From NCBI GenBank assembly GCA_003248315.1, contig QKWM01000001.1, positions 558,001 through 622,000 on the forward strand: DNA of 64,000 nt, given 5' to 3'. The stretch comes from Streptomyces sp. SW4 (GTDB lineage Bacteria > Actinomycetota > Actinomycetes > Streptomycetales > Streptomycetaceae). Position numbers and translations under genes: made by a program. Below the pieces are notes generated by a model. That model was not told where the DNA came from. It saw nothing but the letters and a program-made list of their open reading frames with translations, and searched no databases. Shown one piece after another: positions 10,492 to 20,508 of the stretch (position 1 is the first letter of the stretch; the number at the start of each line of letters is the position of its first letter).

Positions 10492-10623
10492 GGGTCTCGC
10501 CGATCGTGCCGGGCCCGCGACGCCTGGCACCGCGCCCGCCGTCCCACGGCGTCCCGCGCCGGCCGCGGGCACGGCGAAGGGGCCGGAGCCTTGTCGGCCT
10601 CCGGCCCTTGGGGACCGTACGGG

Positions 10624-11185
10624 TCAGGCGGCCGCGGCCGAGCCCGCGTCGGCGTGCAGCCGCGCCACGATCTCGGTCAGCTGGGCGGCGACCTCGGCGT
10701 CGTCGGCCGGGTGGGTCTCGCCGAAGCGGCTCGCCGAGCCGGGGATGGACAGCTTGATGTCCTCGATCACCTTGCCGCCGGCGATGCCACGGACTTGCGG
10801 GTCTCGTCGTGCGCCCACACGCCGCCGTACTGGCCGAGGGCGGTGCCGGCGACGGCGACCGGCTTGCCGCTGATGGCGCCGGCGCCGTACGGGCGGGACA
10901 GCCAGTCGATGGCGTTCTTCAGGACGGCCGGGATGGTGCCGTTGTACTCGGGCGTGAAGATCAGCAGGGCGTCGGCGGCGGCCGCCGCCTCGCGCAGGCG
11001 CTCGGCCTGGGCCGGGACGGTGCCCTCGACGTCGATGTCCTCGTTGTAGAACGGGATCTCGGCCAGGCCCTCGAACAGCTCCACCTCCGCTCCCTCGGGG
11101 CGAGCCGGACGGCCGCCTCGGCGAGCTGACGGTTGTGCGAACCGGCGCGGACGCTGCCGACGAGGGCGAGGATGCGAACAGACAT
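10624..11185 (-). CDS. NAD(P)H-dependent FMN reductase (flavodoxin-like)
   Basis: About 187 residues. AGGAG site and ATG at 11185. It has the flavin-phosphate loop GSVRAGSHNRQLAEAA (about 9-24), the PEYNGTIPAVLKNAIDWLSRP block (about 75-95) and GALGQYGGVW-like GTALGQYGG. These are the SsuE/ArsH/ChrR-type FMN reductase signature, reducing quinones, azo dyes or metals. Two one-base frame changes occur near 11100 and 10795. It is divergent from a TetR gene over two matching palindromes, so the TetR probably represses it. Confidence 0.88.
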
Positions 11186-11227
11186 GCGGAACTCCTGGGG
11201 GAACGGTGCAACACTGCCGTAAAGAAC

Positions 11228-11277
11228 CGGACCGAGGTCCGTTTAAAGTTGTAGCACCTTAAGCGGACCGCGGTCCA
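11228..11277. promoter_or_regulatory. Twin palindromic operators between FMN reductase and tetR
   Basis: Two copies of CGGACC-N2-GGTCC(G/A) lie at 11228-11241 and 11264-11277, with centres 36 bases apart. The first has perfect 6-base arms. The second contains a perfect 12-base palindrome. Both sit in AT-richer sequence between the divergent starts (11185 and 11308). They fit TetR dimer sites controlling both genes. Confidence 0.7.
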
Positions 11278-11307
11278 GTTTCATTCCCGATGCTTTACGC
11301 TGACGTC

Positions 11308-11974
11308 ATGTCCGCCGTCCCGCCGCCCGTCCCGGAGCCCGAGGAGACCGCCGGCGCGCCCGAGCTGCTGCAACTCGGCCCCGCGCCCGGCCAGGACGAG
11401 CCGTGCCTGCGCGCCGACGCCGCGCGGAACCGGGCCAGGCTGCTGGAGGCGGCCGCCCGCCTGGTGGCCGAGCAGGGAGCGGCCTGCGTCACGATGGAGG
11501 CGGTGGCCGCCGCGGCCTCGGTGGGCAAGGGCACGGTCTTCCGCCGCTTCGGCGACCGCACCGGCCTGCTGGCGGCGCTGCTGGACCACTCCGAGAAGAA
11601 GTTCCAGGCCGCGGTGCTCGGCGGGCCCCGCCGCTGGGCCCGGGAGCGCCTCCCGTGGAGCGGCTGCACGCCTTCGGCCGCACCCTGCTGCGCCGCACGC
11701 ACGACGAACTCGACCTGCAACTGGCCGCCGATCCCCGCCCGAACGCCGTTTCACCCTGCCGCCCCGCCAGTTCCACCGCGGGCACGTCGCCCTGCTGCTG
11801 CGCCAGGCGCTCCCGGGCGAGGACGCCGACCTGCTGTCCTACCCGCTGATGGCCTACCTCGACCCGGCGCAGATCCACCATCTGACCCGCCAGCGCGGCA
11901 TGCCGCCGGCCCGCCTGGAGGCGGGCTGGAGCGACCTGGTCGCCCGGGTCACCCGCACGGACCCGCCGGAGTAG
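11308..11974 (+). CDS. TetR/AcrR-family regulator
   Basis: About 222 residues. The helix-turn-helix at about 40-85 has ARNRARLLEAAARLVAEQG then TMEAVAAAASVGKGTVFRRFGDR, the classic TetR_N block. It is preceded by a 35-residue Pro/Glu-rich tail. The C-terminal ligand domain is split by two one-base losses near 11635 and 11740 and ends VARVTRTDPPE. It is the likely repressor of the divergent FMN reductase through the twin operators. Confidence 0.85.
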
Positions 11975-12155
11975 CCCCACACCGCACACCCGGCCGGGGC
12001 GGATCTCCCCGGGCCCCTCTTCCCGGTCCACGCCCGGCCCGGCATGCGGATTTCCTCCCGGCCACACCCGCCCCGGCGGACGGATTTTCGTCCGGTCCGG
12101 ACGACCGCGCCCCACGGACGGACGGCCTCCGGCTTCTGCCAAGATGCCGTACGTC

Positions 12156-13185
12156 ATGGTGCAGATACCCAACACGCCCGCCTCCGCGTCCCCTCCGCAC
12201 CGCGCTCCGTCCCACGAGCGCCGATGTGGCCCGCCTCGCCGGCGTCTCGCGCGCGACCGTCTCCTACGTCCTCAACAACACCAGCGCCGTCCGGATCAGC
12301 GAACCCACCCGCCGCCGCGTCCACGCCGCCGCCGAGGAACTCGGCTACGTACCGCACGCCGCCGCCCGCAGTCTGCGCGCCGGGCACAGCCGCCTGGTCC
12401 TGATGCCCGCCCCCACCTTCCCGTCGGCCCGCTCTACAGCCGGTTCCTCGACGAACTCCAGTGGGCGCTGGGCCGCCTCGACTACACGGTCGTGCAGTAC
12501 GGCACCGTCGGCCTGCGGGGCGACGAGGCCGCCCGGGCCTGGGCCGAGCTGCGGCCGGTGGCCGTGCTGGTGCCCGGACCGGGCCTGACCCGGCGGCGTC
12601 CAGGTGCTCGAGCGCTCCGGAGCCCGCGCCGTCGTCACCCTCGGCACCGAGCCCGTCGAGGGCGCCCACGCCCTGCTGATGGACCACGAGGCCGTCGGCG
12701 CCTGCGCCGGCCGCCACCTGTACGACCGGGGCCGCCGCCGGATCGGTGTCGTCGTGCCCGAGGAACCCGGGCTGGAGCTGTTCTCCGGGCCCCGCCTGCG
12801 CGGAGTGCGGCGCGCCCTGCGCGACACCGGGGCCACCGTCACCGAACTGCCCCTCGCCCACGACGAGGACTCCGCCGCCCGCCTCGCCGAACGCTGGGAC
12901 GCCCTCGGCCTGGACGCGGTGTTCACGTACAACGACGAGTACGGGATGCTGCTGTGCCGCGCCCTCCAGGACGCCGGCGTGGACATCCCGGCCGGACGGC
13001 CGTGATCGGCGCCGACGACCTCATGCTCGGCCGGCTGCTGCGCCCACGGCTGAGCACCGTGCACATCGAGCTGCCCTCGGACGCGCCCTCGCGGAACTGG
13101 TCGACGGCGCGGTACGCGACCCCGGCGCCCGCCCCAGCGGCACAAGGTGCTGGGCGCGACGGTGGTGCACCGGGAGTCGAGCTGA
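12156..13185 (+). CDS. LacI-family regulator
   Basis: About 344 residues with about five one-base corrections (near 12215, 12425, 12595, 13005 and 13100). The N-terminal HTH and hinge read DVARLAGVSRATVSYVLNN then RRRVHAAAEELGYVPHAAARSLR. The periplasmic-binding-protein-like effector domain follows (RRRIGVVVPEE, GLDAVFTYNDEYGMLLCRAL, VIGADDLMLGRLLRPRLSTV). A second in-frame ATG lies at 12144. No sugar gene is adjacent, so its target is unknown. Confidence 0.82.
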
Positions 13186-13207
13186 CCGGCGCGGCCACCC
13201 GTCGCGT

Positions 13208-13291
13208 CGCCTGTTCCGCCGCTCCGCGCGTCAGTCGCCCGTTCCGCCGCTCCGCGCGTCAGTCGCCCGTTCCGCCGCTCCGCGTGTCATC
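13208..13291. repeat. 28-bp tandem repeat, three copies
   Basis: The unit CGCCCGTTCCGCCGCTCCGC followed by GCGTCAGT is repeated head to tail at 13208, 13236 and 13264. Only a few bases differ. It lies between the convergent LacI and thioredoxin genes and is not coding. Confidence 0.9.
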
Positions 13292-13353
13292 CGGCCCGCG
13301 GGCCGGCCGGCTTCCCTTCCCGTCACCGGCCGTCCGGGCCGCTGACGGCGCGG

Positions 13354-13740
13354 TCACTGGCCTTCCTGGGCCTGCTTCGCCTGCTGCTCGGCGACCGCCT
13401 TGCGGACCTCGTCCATGTCCAGCTTCCGCGCCTGCCCGATGACGTCCGCCAGCGCGGCCTCCGGCAGCGCGCCGGGCTGCGCGAACACGGCCACCTGGTC
13501 GCGGACGATCATCAGCGTCGGGATCGACTGGATGCCGAAGGCCGCCGCCAGCTCGGGCTGCGCCTCCGTGTCGACCTTGCCGAACACCAGGTCGGGGTTG
13601 TCCTCGGCCGCCTTCTCGTACACGGGGGCGAACTGGCGGCACGGCCCGCACCACTCGGCCCAGAAGTCGATCAGGACGAACTCGTTGTCCGTGACCGTCT
13701 GGTCGAAGTTCTCCTTGGTGAGCTCCACGGTGCTGCTCAT
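13354..13740 (-). CDS. trxA: Thioredoxin
   Basis: Intact, 128 residues. The active site WAEWCGPCRQFAP is at about 28-40, with the cis-Pro loop SIPTLMIVRDG-like SIPTLMIVRDQVAV at about 73. It reduces protein disulfides in the cytoplasm. A 20-residue charged C-terminal extension (AVAEQQAKQAQEGQ) is longer than in the E. coli protein but common in actinobacteria. It is divergent from the disulfide-oxidoreductase gene at 13894, so a redox-linked pair is plausible. Confidence 0.93.
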   Translation of the reverse strand: MSSTVELTKENFDQTVTDNEFVLIDFWAEWCGPCRQFAPVYEKAAEDNPDLVFGKVDTEAQPELAAAFGIQSIPTLMIVRDQVAVFAQPGALPEAALADVIGQARKLDMDEVRKAVAEQQAKQAQEGQ

Positions 13741-13893
13741 CGGGTGTTCCCTGCTTCCTGGTGTCGGGGCGGAGGCCTCGGCACAACACGGTCCGCCGGG
13801 CGGGTATTCCCAGGACGTACCCGGCGCGTACCGGTGCCGTGGGCGCGTGTACCCATGTGGCGGGCGCCGCACACCACCCACCAGACTGACCCC

Positions 13894-15322
13894 ATGACGG
13901 AATCGGAAACCCTCGCGTACGACGTCGTGGTGATCGGCGCCGGCCCCGTCGGCGAGAACGTCGCCGACCGCACCCGCGCCGCCGGCCTGACCACCGCGAT
14001 CGTGGAGAGCGAACTGGTCGGCGGCGAATGCTCCTACTGGGCGTGCATGCCCAGCAAGGCCCTGCTGCGGCCCGTCATCACCCGCGCGGACGCGCGCAGG
14101 GTCCCCGGTGTCCGGCAGGCGGTGCAGGGCCCGCTCGACGCGGCCGCCGTCCTCGCCCACCGGGACGAGTACGCCTCCCATTGGAAGGACGACGGCCAGG
14201 TCCGGTGGGTGGAGGGCATCGGCGCCGACCTCCACCGGGGACACGGCCGGCTCGCCGGGCCGCGCACCGTGGAGGTGACCGGGCCCGACGGGCGGCGGCG
14301 GACCCTGGCCGCCCGGCACGCCGTCGCCGTCTGCACCGGCAGTCGCGCCGCCCTGCCGGACCTTCCCGGCCTCGCCGGCGTCCGCCCGTGGACCAGCCGC
14401 GAGGCCACCGCCGCCCAGGAGGTGCCGGGCCGGCTGATCGTGGTCGGCGGGGAGTGGTGGCCGTGGAGATGGCCACCGCCTGGCAGGCCCTCGGCGCCCG
14501 GGTCACCCTCCTGGTCCGCGGCAAGGGCCTGCTGAACCGCATGGAGCCGTTCGCCGGCGAACTGGTCGCCGAGGCGCTCACCGAGGCCGGCGCCGACGTC
14601 CGCACCGGCGTCTCCGTCACGTCGGTCACCCGCGAGAACGGCACCGTCGTGGCCGTCACCGACGCGGGCGACCGCGTCGAGGCCGACGAGATCCTCTTCG
14701 CCACCGGCCGCGCCCCGCGCACCGACGACCTCGGACTGGAGACCGTCGGCCTGGAACCCGGCTCCTGGCTCCCGGTCGACGACAGCCTCCGGGTCGACGG
14801 CCACGACTGGCTGTACGCCGTCGGCGACGTCAACCACCGCGCCCTCCTCACCCACCAGGGCAAGTACCAGGCCCGTATCGCCGGCGCCGCCATCGCCACC
14901 CGGGCCGCGGGCGAGCCCCTGCTCACCGAGGCGTGGGCGCACACGCCGCGACCGCCGACCACGGCGCCGTTCCCCAGGTGGTCTTCACCGACCCGGAGGC
15001 GGCGTCCGTGGGCCTGTCGCTGGCCGAGGCCGAACAGGCCGGGCACCGGGTCCGCGCCGTCGACGTGGACCTGTCGACGGTGGCCGGCGCCGGCCTGTAC
15101 GCCGACGGCTACAAGGGCCGCGCCCGCATGGTCGTCGACCTGGAGGACGAGATCCTGCGCGGCGTCACCCTCGTCGGTCCGGGCGTCGGGGAACTGATCC
15201 ACTCGGCGACGATCGCCGTCGCCGGCCAGGTCCCGGTCAGCCGCCTGTGGCACGCGGTGCCGTCCTACCCGACCGTCAGCGAGGTCTGGCTGCGGCTGCT
15301 GGAGGCGTACCGCGACAGCTGA
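13894..15322 (+). CDS. Pyridine nucleotide-disulfide oxidoreductase (Lpd/MerA-like)
   Basis: About 476 residues. It has an FAD motif VVIGAGPVGENVADRTRAAG, a redox-active pair in GGECSYWACMPSKALLRP (Cys about 46 and 51), a NAD(P) Rossmann motif VVGGGVVAVEMA, an FAD-ribityl ATGRAP and AVGDV, and a C-terminal dimer domain with FTDPEAASVGLS. This is the dihydrolipoamide dehydrogenase/mercuric reductase fold. The His-Glu pair of true Lpd near the C-terminus is not obvious (SRLWHAVPSYPTVSE gives one His), so the substrate is open. One G restored at about 14450 and one at about 14930 make it continuous. Confidence 0.85.
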
Positions 15323-15356
15323 CCCGCCGCCCGGGGCGACGGGGCCCGCCCGCGCC

Positions 15357-16938
15357 TCAGGCGGACGGGACCAGTTCCAGGTAGTCCTCGCTCCACAGGT
15401 CCTCCTCCGCCTCCGGCAGCAGCAGCACCCGGTCCGGGCGCAGCGCCTCGATCGCGCCCGGTCGTGGGTGACCATCACGATCGCGCCCGGATACGTGCCG
15501 ACCGCGGCCAGCACCTCGGCGCGCGAGGCCGGGTCGAGGTTGTTCGTGGGCTCGTCCAGGAGCAGGACGTTGGCGCCGGAGTGCACCAGCCCGCCAGGGC
15601 CAGCCGGGTCTTCTCCCCGCCGGAGAGCACCCCGACGGGCTTGCCGGCGTCGTCCCGCCGAACAGGAACGAGCCCAGCACGTGCCGCACCTCGCCGTCGG
15701 TGAGATGCGGTGCGACGGCGGACAGCTGCCGGCGCACCGTCAGCTCCGGGTCCAGCGTGTCGTGTTCCTGCGCGAAGTAGCCGAGCCGCAGTCCGTGGCC
15801 GTGGACGACCCGGCCGCCGTCGGGCGCGTCGTGCCCGGCGAGCAGCCGCAGCAGGGTGGTCTTGCCGGCGCCGTTGGGCCCGAGCACCACCAGCCTGCTG
15901 CCCCGGTCCACGGCCAGGTCGACGCCGTCGAGGACGCGCCGGCCGCCGTACGACCGGGTCAGCGACACCGCGCCGAGCGGGATCCGCCCGCAGGGCGCCG
16001 GCTCCGGCAGCCGGATCCGGGCGGTCTTCTCGGCCCGCCGCACCGGCTCCAGGCCGGCCAGCATCCGGTCGGCCCGGCGGGCCATGTTGCGGGCGGCGAC
16101 CGCCGTCGACGCCCGCGCCCGCATCTTGCCGGCCTGCGCGTGCAGGGACGCCGCCTTGCGCTCGGCGTTGGCCCGCTCCCGCGCCCGGCGCCGCTCATCG
16201 GCCTCCAGCCGGGCGAGATGGGCGTCCCAGCCGGTGTTGTGGATGTCGAGCGACGCCCGCCGCGGATCGAGCCGGAAGACGCGGTTCACGGTGTCGGCGA
16301 GCAGCGAGGTGTCATGGCTGATCAGCACCACCGCGCCGGGCCGGTTCGCCAGGAAGGCCGCAGCCAGGCCACCGAGTCGGCGTCCAGGTGGTTCGTGGGC
16401 TCGTCCAGCAGCAGCGTGCCGTGGTCGGCGAACAGGATCCGGGCCAGCTCCACCCGGCGGCGCTGCCCGCCGGACAGGGCGGCGAGGGGGCGGTCCAGGT
16501 GCTCCGCGGTGAGCCCGAGCCCGCGGCCACCCGGGCGGCCTCCGCCTCGGCCGCCCAGCCGCCGCGGGCCTGGAACTCGGCCTCGGCCCGCGCATAGGCG
16601 TCCAGCGAACGCTGCGAGCCGTCGGCCATCGCCGCCTCGGCCCGGTGCAGCGCGCGGACCGCACGGTCCAGGCCCCGCGCGGACAGGATGCGCTCGGCGA
16701 CGGTCACCGACTGGTCGGCGGCGCGGGAGTCCTGCGGCAGGTGGCCCACGCCGCCGCTGCGGGTGATCGTGCCCGCGGCGGGCCGCAGGGTGCCCGCGAG
16801 GGTGTTCAGCAGGGTGGTCTTGCCGGCGCCGTTGCGGCCCACCAGGCCGATGCGGTCGCCGGGGGAGATGTGGAAGGAGATGCCGGACAGCAGCAGACGC
16901 GCGCCGACGCGCACGTCGACATCACGGACGGTGATCAT
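15357..16938 (-). CDS. ABC-F family ATPase (ribosome protection/translation factor type)
   Basis: About 528 residues, two ABC cassettes and no membrane segment. Walker A motifs are GRNGAGKTT (about 34) and [10 protein letters not shown] signature LSGGQ-like motif and LLLDEPTN Walker B occur in both halves. A charged inter-domain linker runs from about 235 ([34 protein letters not shown]). ABC-F proteins bind the ribosomal E site; some confer macrolide, lincosamide or pleuromutilin resistance. There are several one-base frame changes (about 16510, 16365, 15655, 15590 and 15465). A leader with a short ORF and hairpin precedes it. Confidence 0.87.
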
Positions 16939-16960
16939 TGAGAGACGCTCCGAACAAGCA

Positions 16961-17020
16961 GAAGGACACACGGGTGGCGTGGAACCGGGTCCTTCGCTAG
17001 GAAATGCGGGGCGTCGACAT
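16961..17020 (-). promoter_or_regulatory. Possible ribosome-mediated attenuator leader of the ABC-F gene
   Basis: Upstream of the ABC-F ATG, on its strand, a seven-codon ORF (ATG at 17020, TAG at 16997; MSTPRIS) is followed at once by a perfect 7-base inverted repeat. Its arms are GAAGGAC at 16961-16967 and its complement at 16989-16995. The repeat ends 22 bases before the start codon. Antibiotic-induced ABC-F and erm genes commonly use such short leader peptides. No clear Shine-Dalgarno sequence precedes the short ORF, so this is a candidate only. Confidence 0.4.
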
Positions 17021-17182
17021 GCGGTCAGGGTAACGCGGGCGCCGGGTCGGACGCCCATGATTTTCGGCCCGCGGGGAGGCGGGCCGTGCGCCGGAGGTGC
17101 GCACTCGGCCCCGGGGAGGGCCGCGGCGGACGAGCCGGGCCGTGCGGTGGCCGGAGGGCCGGACGGGTGCGGCGCGACGCGG

Positions 17183-17288
17183 TCAGGGCAGGTCGAAGCC
17201 CAAGGTGCGCGCCGCCGCGGCGGGAGTCGGCTGTATCAGGGCAGGTCGAAGCCCAGGGCGTGCGCCGCCGCGCCGGGAGTCGGCTGCG
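17183..17288 (-). repeat. 53-bp tandem duplication of the def 3' end
   Basis: Bases 17236-17288, which encode the last residues and stop of peptide deformylase, are repeated with about 6 changes at 17183-17235 just downstream. The extra copy would encode TLGFDLP plus a stop again. Because 53 is not a multiple of three, it lies in another frame and is not translated as part of the enzyme. Confidence 0.8.
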
Positions 17289-17880
17289 TCCAGCGCCGCG
17301 CCATCGCCTCGGCCGACGCCAGCGAGCGCAGCTCCGCCCGGTCCAGGTACAGCGTCCCGTCGAGATGGTCCGTCTCGTGCTGCACGATCCGTGCCGGCCA
17401 GCCGGTGAACACCTCGTCCACGGCGTTGCCGTGCTCGTCCGCGCCGGTCAGCCGTACCGTCTCGTGCCGTGCCACCACCGCCTGCCAGCCGGGCACGCTC
17501 AGGCACCCCTCGTAGAACGCGGCCCGGCCCGTGCCCACGGGCTCGTACGCCGGGTTGACCAGGACGCGGAACGGCTGCGGCACCCGTCCGCGCGCCACGC
17601 GCACCTCCTGCGGAACCTGCGCCGGGTCCTCGATCACCGCGATCCTGAGCGGGATCCCCACCTGCACCGCGGCCAGTCCGACACCCGGTGCGGCGTGCAT
17701 GGTGCGGCGCAGCGCGTCGACGAAGCGGGCGAACAGCGCCGGTTCCAGCTGCCCGTCGAACCGCTCGGCGCCCCGGCGCAGAACCGGATCACCGGCCGTG
17801 ACGATGGCCAACGGGCCGTCGCCCGCCAGCAGTTCCTCGACCTGCTCGGCAAGAGGCGCGCCCGCACGCGGAGTTCCCAT
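17236..17880 (-). CDS. def: Peptide deformylase
   Basis: Intact, 214 residues. All three metal-site motifs are present: GVGLAAVQVG (about 71), EGCLSVPG (about 132) and QHETDHLDG (about 174). It removes the formyl group from new proteins using Fe2+ or Zn2+ held by the Cys and two His. The 25-residue N-terminal extension is usual for actinobacterial secondary deformylases. Streptomyces carries several def copies. It is divergent from the PepSY gene at 18034. Confidence 0.93.
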   Translation of the reverse strand: MGTPRAGAPLAEQVEELLAGDGPLAIVTAGDPVLRRGAERFDGQLEPALFARFVDALRRTMHAAPGVGLAAVQVGIPLRIAVIEDPAQVPQEVRVARGRVPQPFRVLVNPAYEPVGTGRAAFYEGCLSVPGWQAVVARHETVRLTGADEHGNAVDEVFTGWPARIVQHETDHLDGTLYLDRAELRSLASAEAMARRWTQPTPGAAAHALGFDLP

Positions 17881-18033
17881 CGCGCCAGGATGCCACGGCG
17901 CCGGACGCCGGCCCGCCCCGGTGGGACCCTCCGCCCGCCATGTGACCCACGCCACAGATCCTGCCGGGAACCGGGCGTGCCGCCACCCCGACCACTGGAC
18001 CGCCACGCCCCCACGTCCCCGGAGAGACCGACG

Positions 18034-19454
18034 ATGACCACCGCTCCCTCGACCCCTGAGGACGAGGCCCCACCGGCCCCGGCCCGGCCGGCCCACCGAC
18101 CGGCCGCCGCTCCACGCTGCGCCCGCTCGTCCTGCGCCTGCACTTCTACGCCGGGCTGTTCGTCGCCCCTTCCTGCTGGTGGCGGCCGTCACCGGCCTGC
18201 TCTACGCCGCGTCCTTCCAGGCGGAGAAGATCGTGTACGCCGACGAGCTGACCGTCGACGTCGGCGACCGGAAGCTGCCGGTGTCCGAACAGGTGGCCGC
18301 GGCCCGCGCGGCCCACCCCGAGGGCACGGTGTCCGCGATACGCCCGTCCCCGAGGCCGACGCCACCACCAGGGTGCTGCTGTCCGGCGTCGAGGGTGTCG
18401 ACGCCGACAAGACGCTGGCGGTGTTCGTCGACCCGTACACCGGCAAGGTCGAGGGCGCCCTCGAACAGTACGGCTCGACCGGCGCCCTGCCGCTGCGCAC
18501 CTGGATCGACGAACTCCACCGGGACCTGCACCTGGGCGAACCGGGCCGCCTGTACAGCGAGTTCGCCGCGAGCTGGCTGTGGGTCATCGCCGGCGGCGGC
18601 CTGGTGCTGTGGTTCTCGCGCCGGCGCGCCCGGCGCAGGCTGCGCGGCACCAGCGGCCGGCGCCGCACCCTCGGACTGCACGGCACGGTCGGCGCCTGGG
18701 CGGCGGCCGGGTTCCTCTTCCTGTCCGCGACCGGCCTGACCTGGTCGGCGTACGCCGGGGCGAACATCGACGAACTGCGCACGTCCCTCGGCCAGTCCAC
18801 GCCGTCGGTGTCGGCGGGCGCGACCGGCGGCGAGCACGCCGGTCACGGTGCCGCGGCCGGCGCCGGGGGCGCCGCCGACCACGGCGTCGGCCTGGACAAG
18901 GTGCTGGCCGCCGCGCGCGCCGAAGGCCTGGGCGATCCGGTGGAGATCGTGCCGCCCGCGGACGCGGGGACCGCGTACGTCGTCAAGCAGGTGCAGCGCA
19001 GCTGGCCGACCAAGCAGGACTCGGTCGCGGTCGACCCGGCGACGGGCGAGGTCACGGACACCCTGCGGTTCGCCGACTACCCGGTGCTCGCGAAGCTGAC
19101 CCGCTGGGGCATCGACCTGCACACCGGCATCCTGTTCGGCCTGGCCAACCAGATCGCGCTGATGGCGCTCGCGCTCGCCCTGATCCTGCTCGTCGTGTGG
19201 GGCTACCGCATGTGGTGGCAGCGGGGACGCGGCTCCGCCTTCGGGCGCCCGGTGCCGCGCGGCGCGTGGCAGCAGGTGCCGCCGCACGTCCTGGTCCCGC
19301 TGCTGGCCGGCGTGGCCGTCGTCGGCTACTTCGTCCCCCTGCTCGGCATCCCGCTGGCGGCCTTCCTCGCCGTGGACGTCCTGCTCGGCGAGATCGCCCA
19401 CCGGCGGGCCGGCGGACGTACGGCCGCCGCACGGACGCGGCCACGCGCGGCTGA
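18034..19454 (+). CDS. PepSY-associated transmembrane protein
   Basis: About 474 residues with four one-base corrections (about 18100, 18170, 18340 and 19410). The N-terminal helix is LHFYAGLFVAPFLLVAAVTGLLYAAS. A PepSY-type extracellular domain (TLAVFVDPYTGKVEGAL) follows, then a helix pair around LWVIAGGGLVLWFSRRRARRR and GTVGAWAAAGFLFLSATGLTWS. A His/Gly-rich loop (GGEHAGHGAAAGAGGAADHG) precedes a second PepSY-like stretch and two final helices. Related PepSY-TM proteins accompany iron or copper uptake reductases. The His-rich loop suggests metal contact, by inference. Confidence 0.82.
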
Positions 19455-19548
19455 ACAGGCGCCCGTCGCGGAGGCGGCCGGTGTCCGGTCACGGAAGCGG
19501 CCGGCGGCCCGACGCGGAGGAGGCCGGTCTCCGGTCACGGAAGCGGCC

Positions 19549-19580
19549 GGTGCCCGGCTCCTGGTGCGGAACCGGGCACC
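19549..19580. terminator. Hairpin between convergent genes
   Basis: Perfect 9-base arms (GGTGCCCGG at 19549-19557, complement at 19572-19580) enclose a 14-base loop between the convergent PepSY and TPR genes. Two near-identical 29-base direct repeats ending in CACGGAAGCGGCCGG lie just before it (about 19476-19504 and 19522-19550). Confidence 0.55.
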
Positions 19581-19625
19581 GGCCCGGGGATGCCGGCCTC
19601 GCGCGGCGCGGGCCGGTCTCGTGCG

Positions 19626-19976
19626 TCAGGCGCCGTCCCCGAAGTCGCCGGCCAGCGCGGAGGCGATCCGCAGATGGGGCTCGGCCTCCGTCTGGCGGCC
19701 CTGCCGCTGGAGGGTGCGCCCCAGCATCAGCCGGGCGTAGTGCTCGACCGGGTCACGCTCCACGATGGTCCGCAGCTCGGCCTCCGCGCGCCGCAGCTGG
19801 GCGGAGTGGTAGTAGGCGCGGGCGAGCAGCAGCCGCGGTCCGGTCTGCTCCGGCACCTCCTCGACCAGCGCGCCCAGGACGCGCGCCGCGGCGGCGTAGT
19901 CCTTGGCGTCGAAGAACATCCGGGCCCGCTCCCAGCGCTCCGCCGGTGTCCCGTGGTCGTAGTACGTCGTGTTCAC
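19626..19976 (-). CDS. Tetratricopeptide-repeat protein
   Basis: Intact, 116 residues. GTG 19976 is set by a strong GGAGGT site 6 bases upstream. Two to three TPR helices are visible (AKDYAAAARVLGALVEEVPEQ, ARAYYHSAQLRRAEAELRTIVERDP, LMLGRTLQRQGRQTEAEPHLRIA). It is likely a protein-interaction scaffold; it begins MNTTYYDHGTPAERWERA. It follows the MarR pair on the same strand after about 90 bases. Confidence 0.85.
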   Translation of the reverse strand: MNTTYYDHGTPAERWERARMFFDAKDYAAAARVLGALVEEVPEQTGPRLLLARAYYHSAQLRRAEAELRTIVERDPVEHYARLMLGRTLQRQGRQTEAEPHLRIASALAGDFGDGA

Positions 19977-20066
19977 GCCTGACCTCCTTCGGCGTGCACA
20001 ACGGACCAGAGTGGTTGAACATTCCACGAACGCCGGGGCTCGTCCTCGGTCGCGGCCCGTACGGGG

Positions 20067-20508
20067 TCAGGCCGTCGGCGCCGCCAGCTCCGCGTTGGCC
20101 CGCTCGGTGATCCGGGCGAGCACCCGCCCGGCCACCGCCAGGTCCTCCGCGGGATGCCGGCGTAGACACGGGCGGACTTCTCGGCCGTCTCGGCCGTCAC
20201 CCGGCCGTACAGCTCCCGCCCGCGGGCGAGACCCGCAGGCCGTCCCGCTCGTCGACGACGAGCCCCTTCCCGATCAGCTCGTCCACGACCCCGTGGATGT
20301 CGTCCGGGTCCGCCTTCAGTGCGTGGCACACCTCGGCGACCAGCGCCTCGCGGCTCACGGGAGCGTCGGAGAGGGCGACCGGACGGAGGGTGACGGACTG
20401 CTGGAACGTGAGCCCGTGACGGCCGAGCACGCTCTCCAGGACGCCGCGGGCGGCGTAGTGGGCCAGGGCGATGAGGCGGCTGTCGGCCGGGGGCGCGGTG
20501 GTGGTCAT
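20067..20508 (-). CDS. MarR-like winged-helix regulator
   Basis: About 147 residues. It starts MTTTAPPADSRLIALAHYAARG, with a winged-helix core (SREALVAEVCHALKADPDDIHGVVDELIGKGLVVDERDGLRVSPAG). The C-terminal helices are split by two one-base losses near 20225 and 20160 and end ITERANAELAAPTA. Its ATG overlaps the stop of the upstream marR by ATGA, so the two are translationally coupled. Confidence 0.75.
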
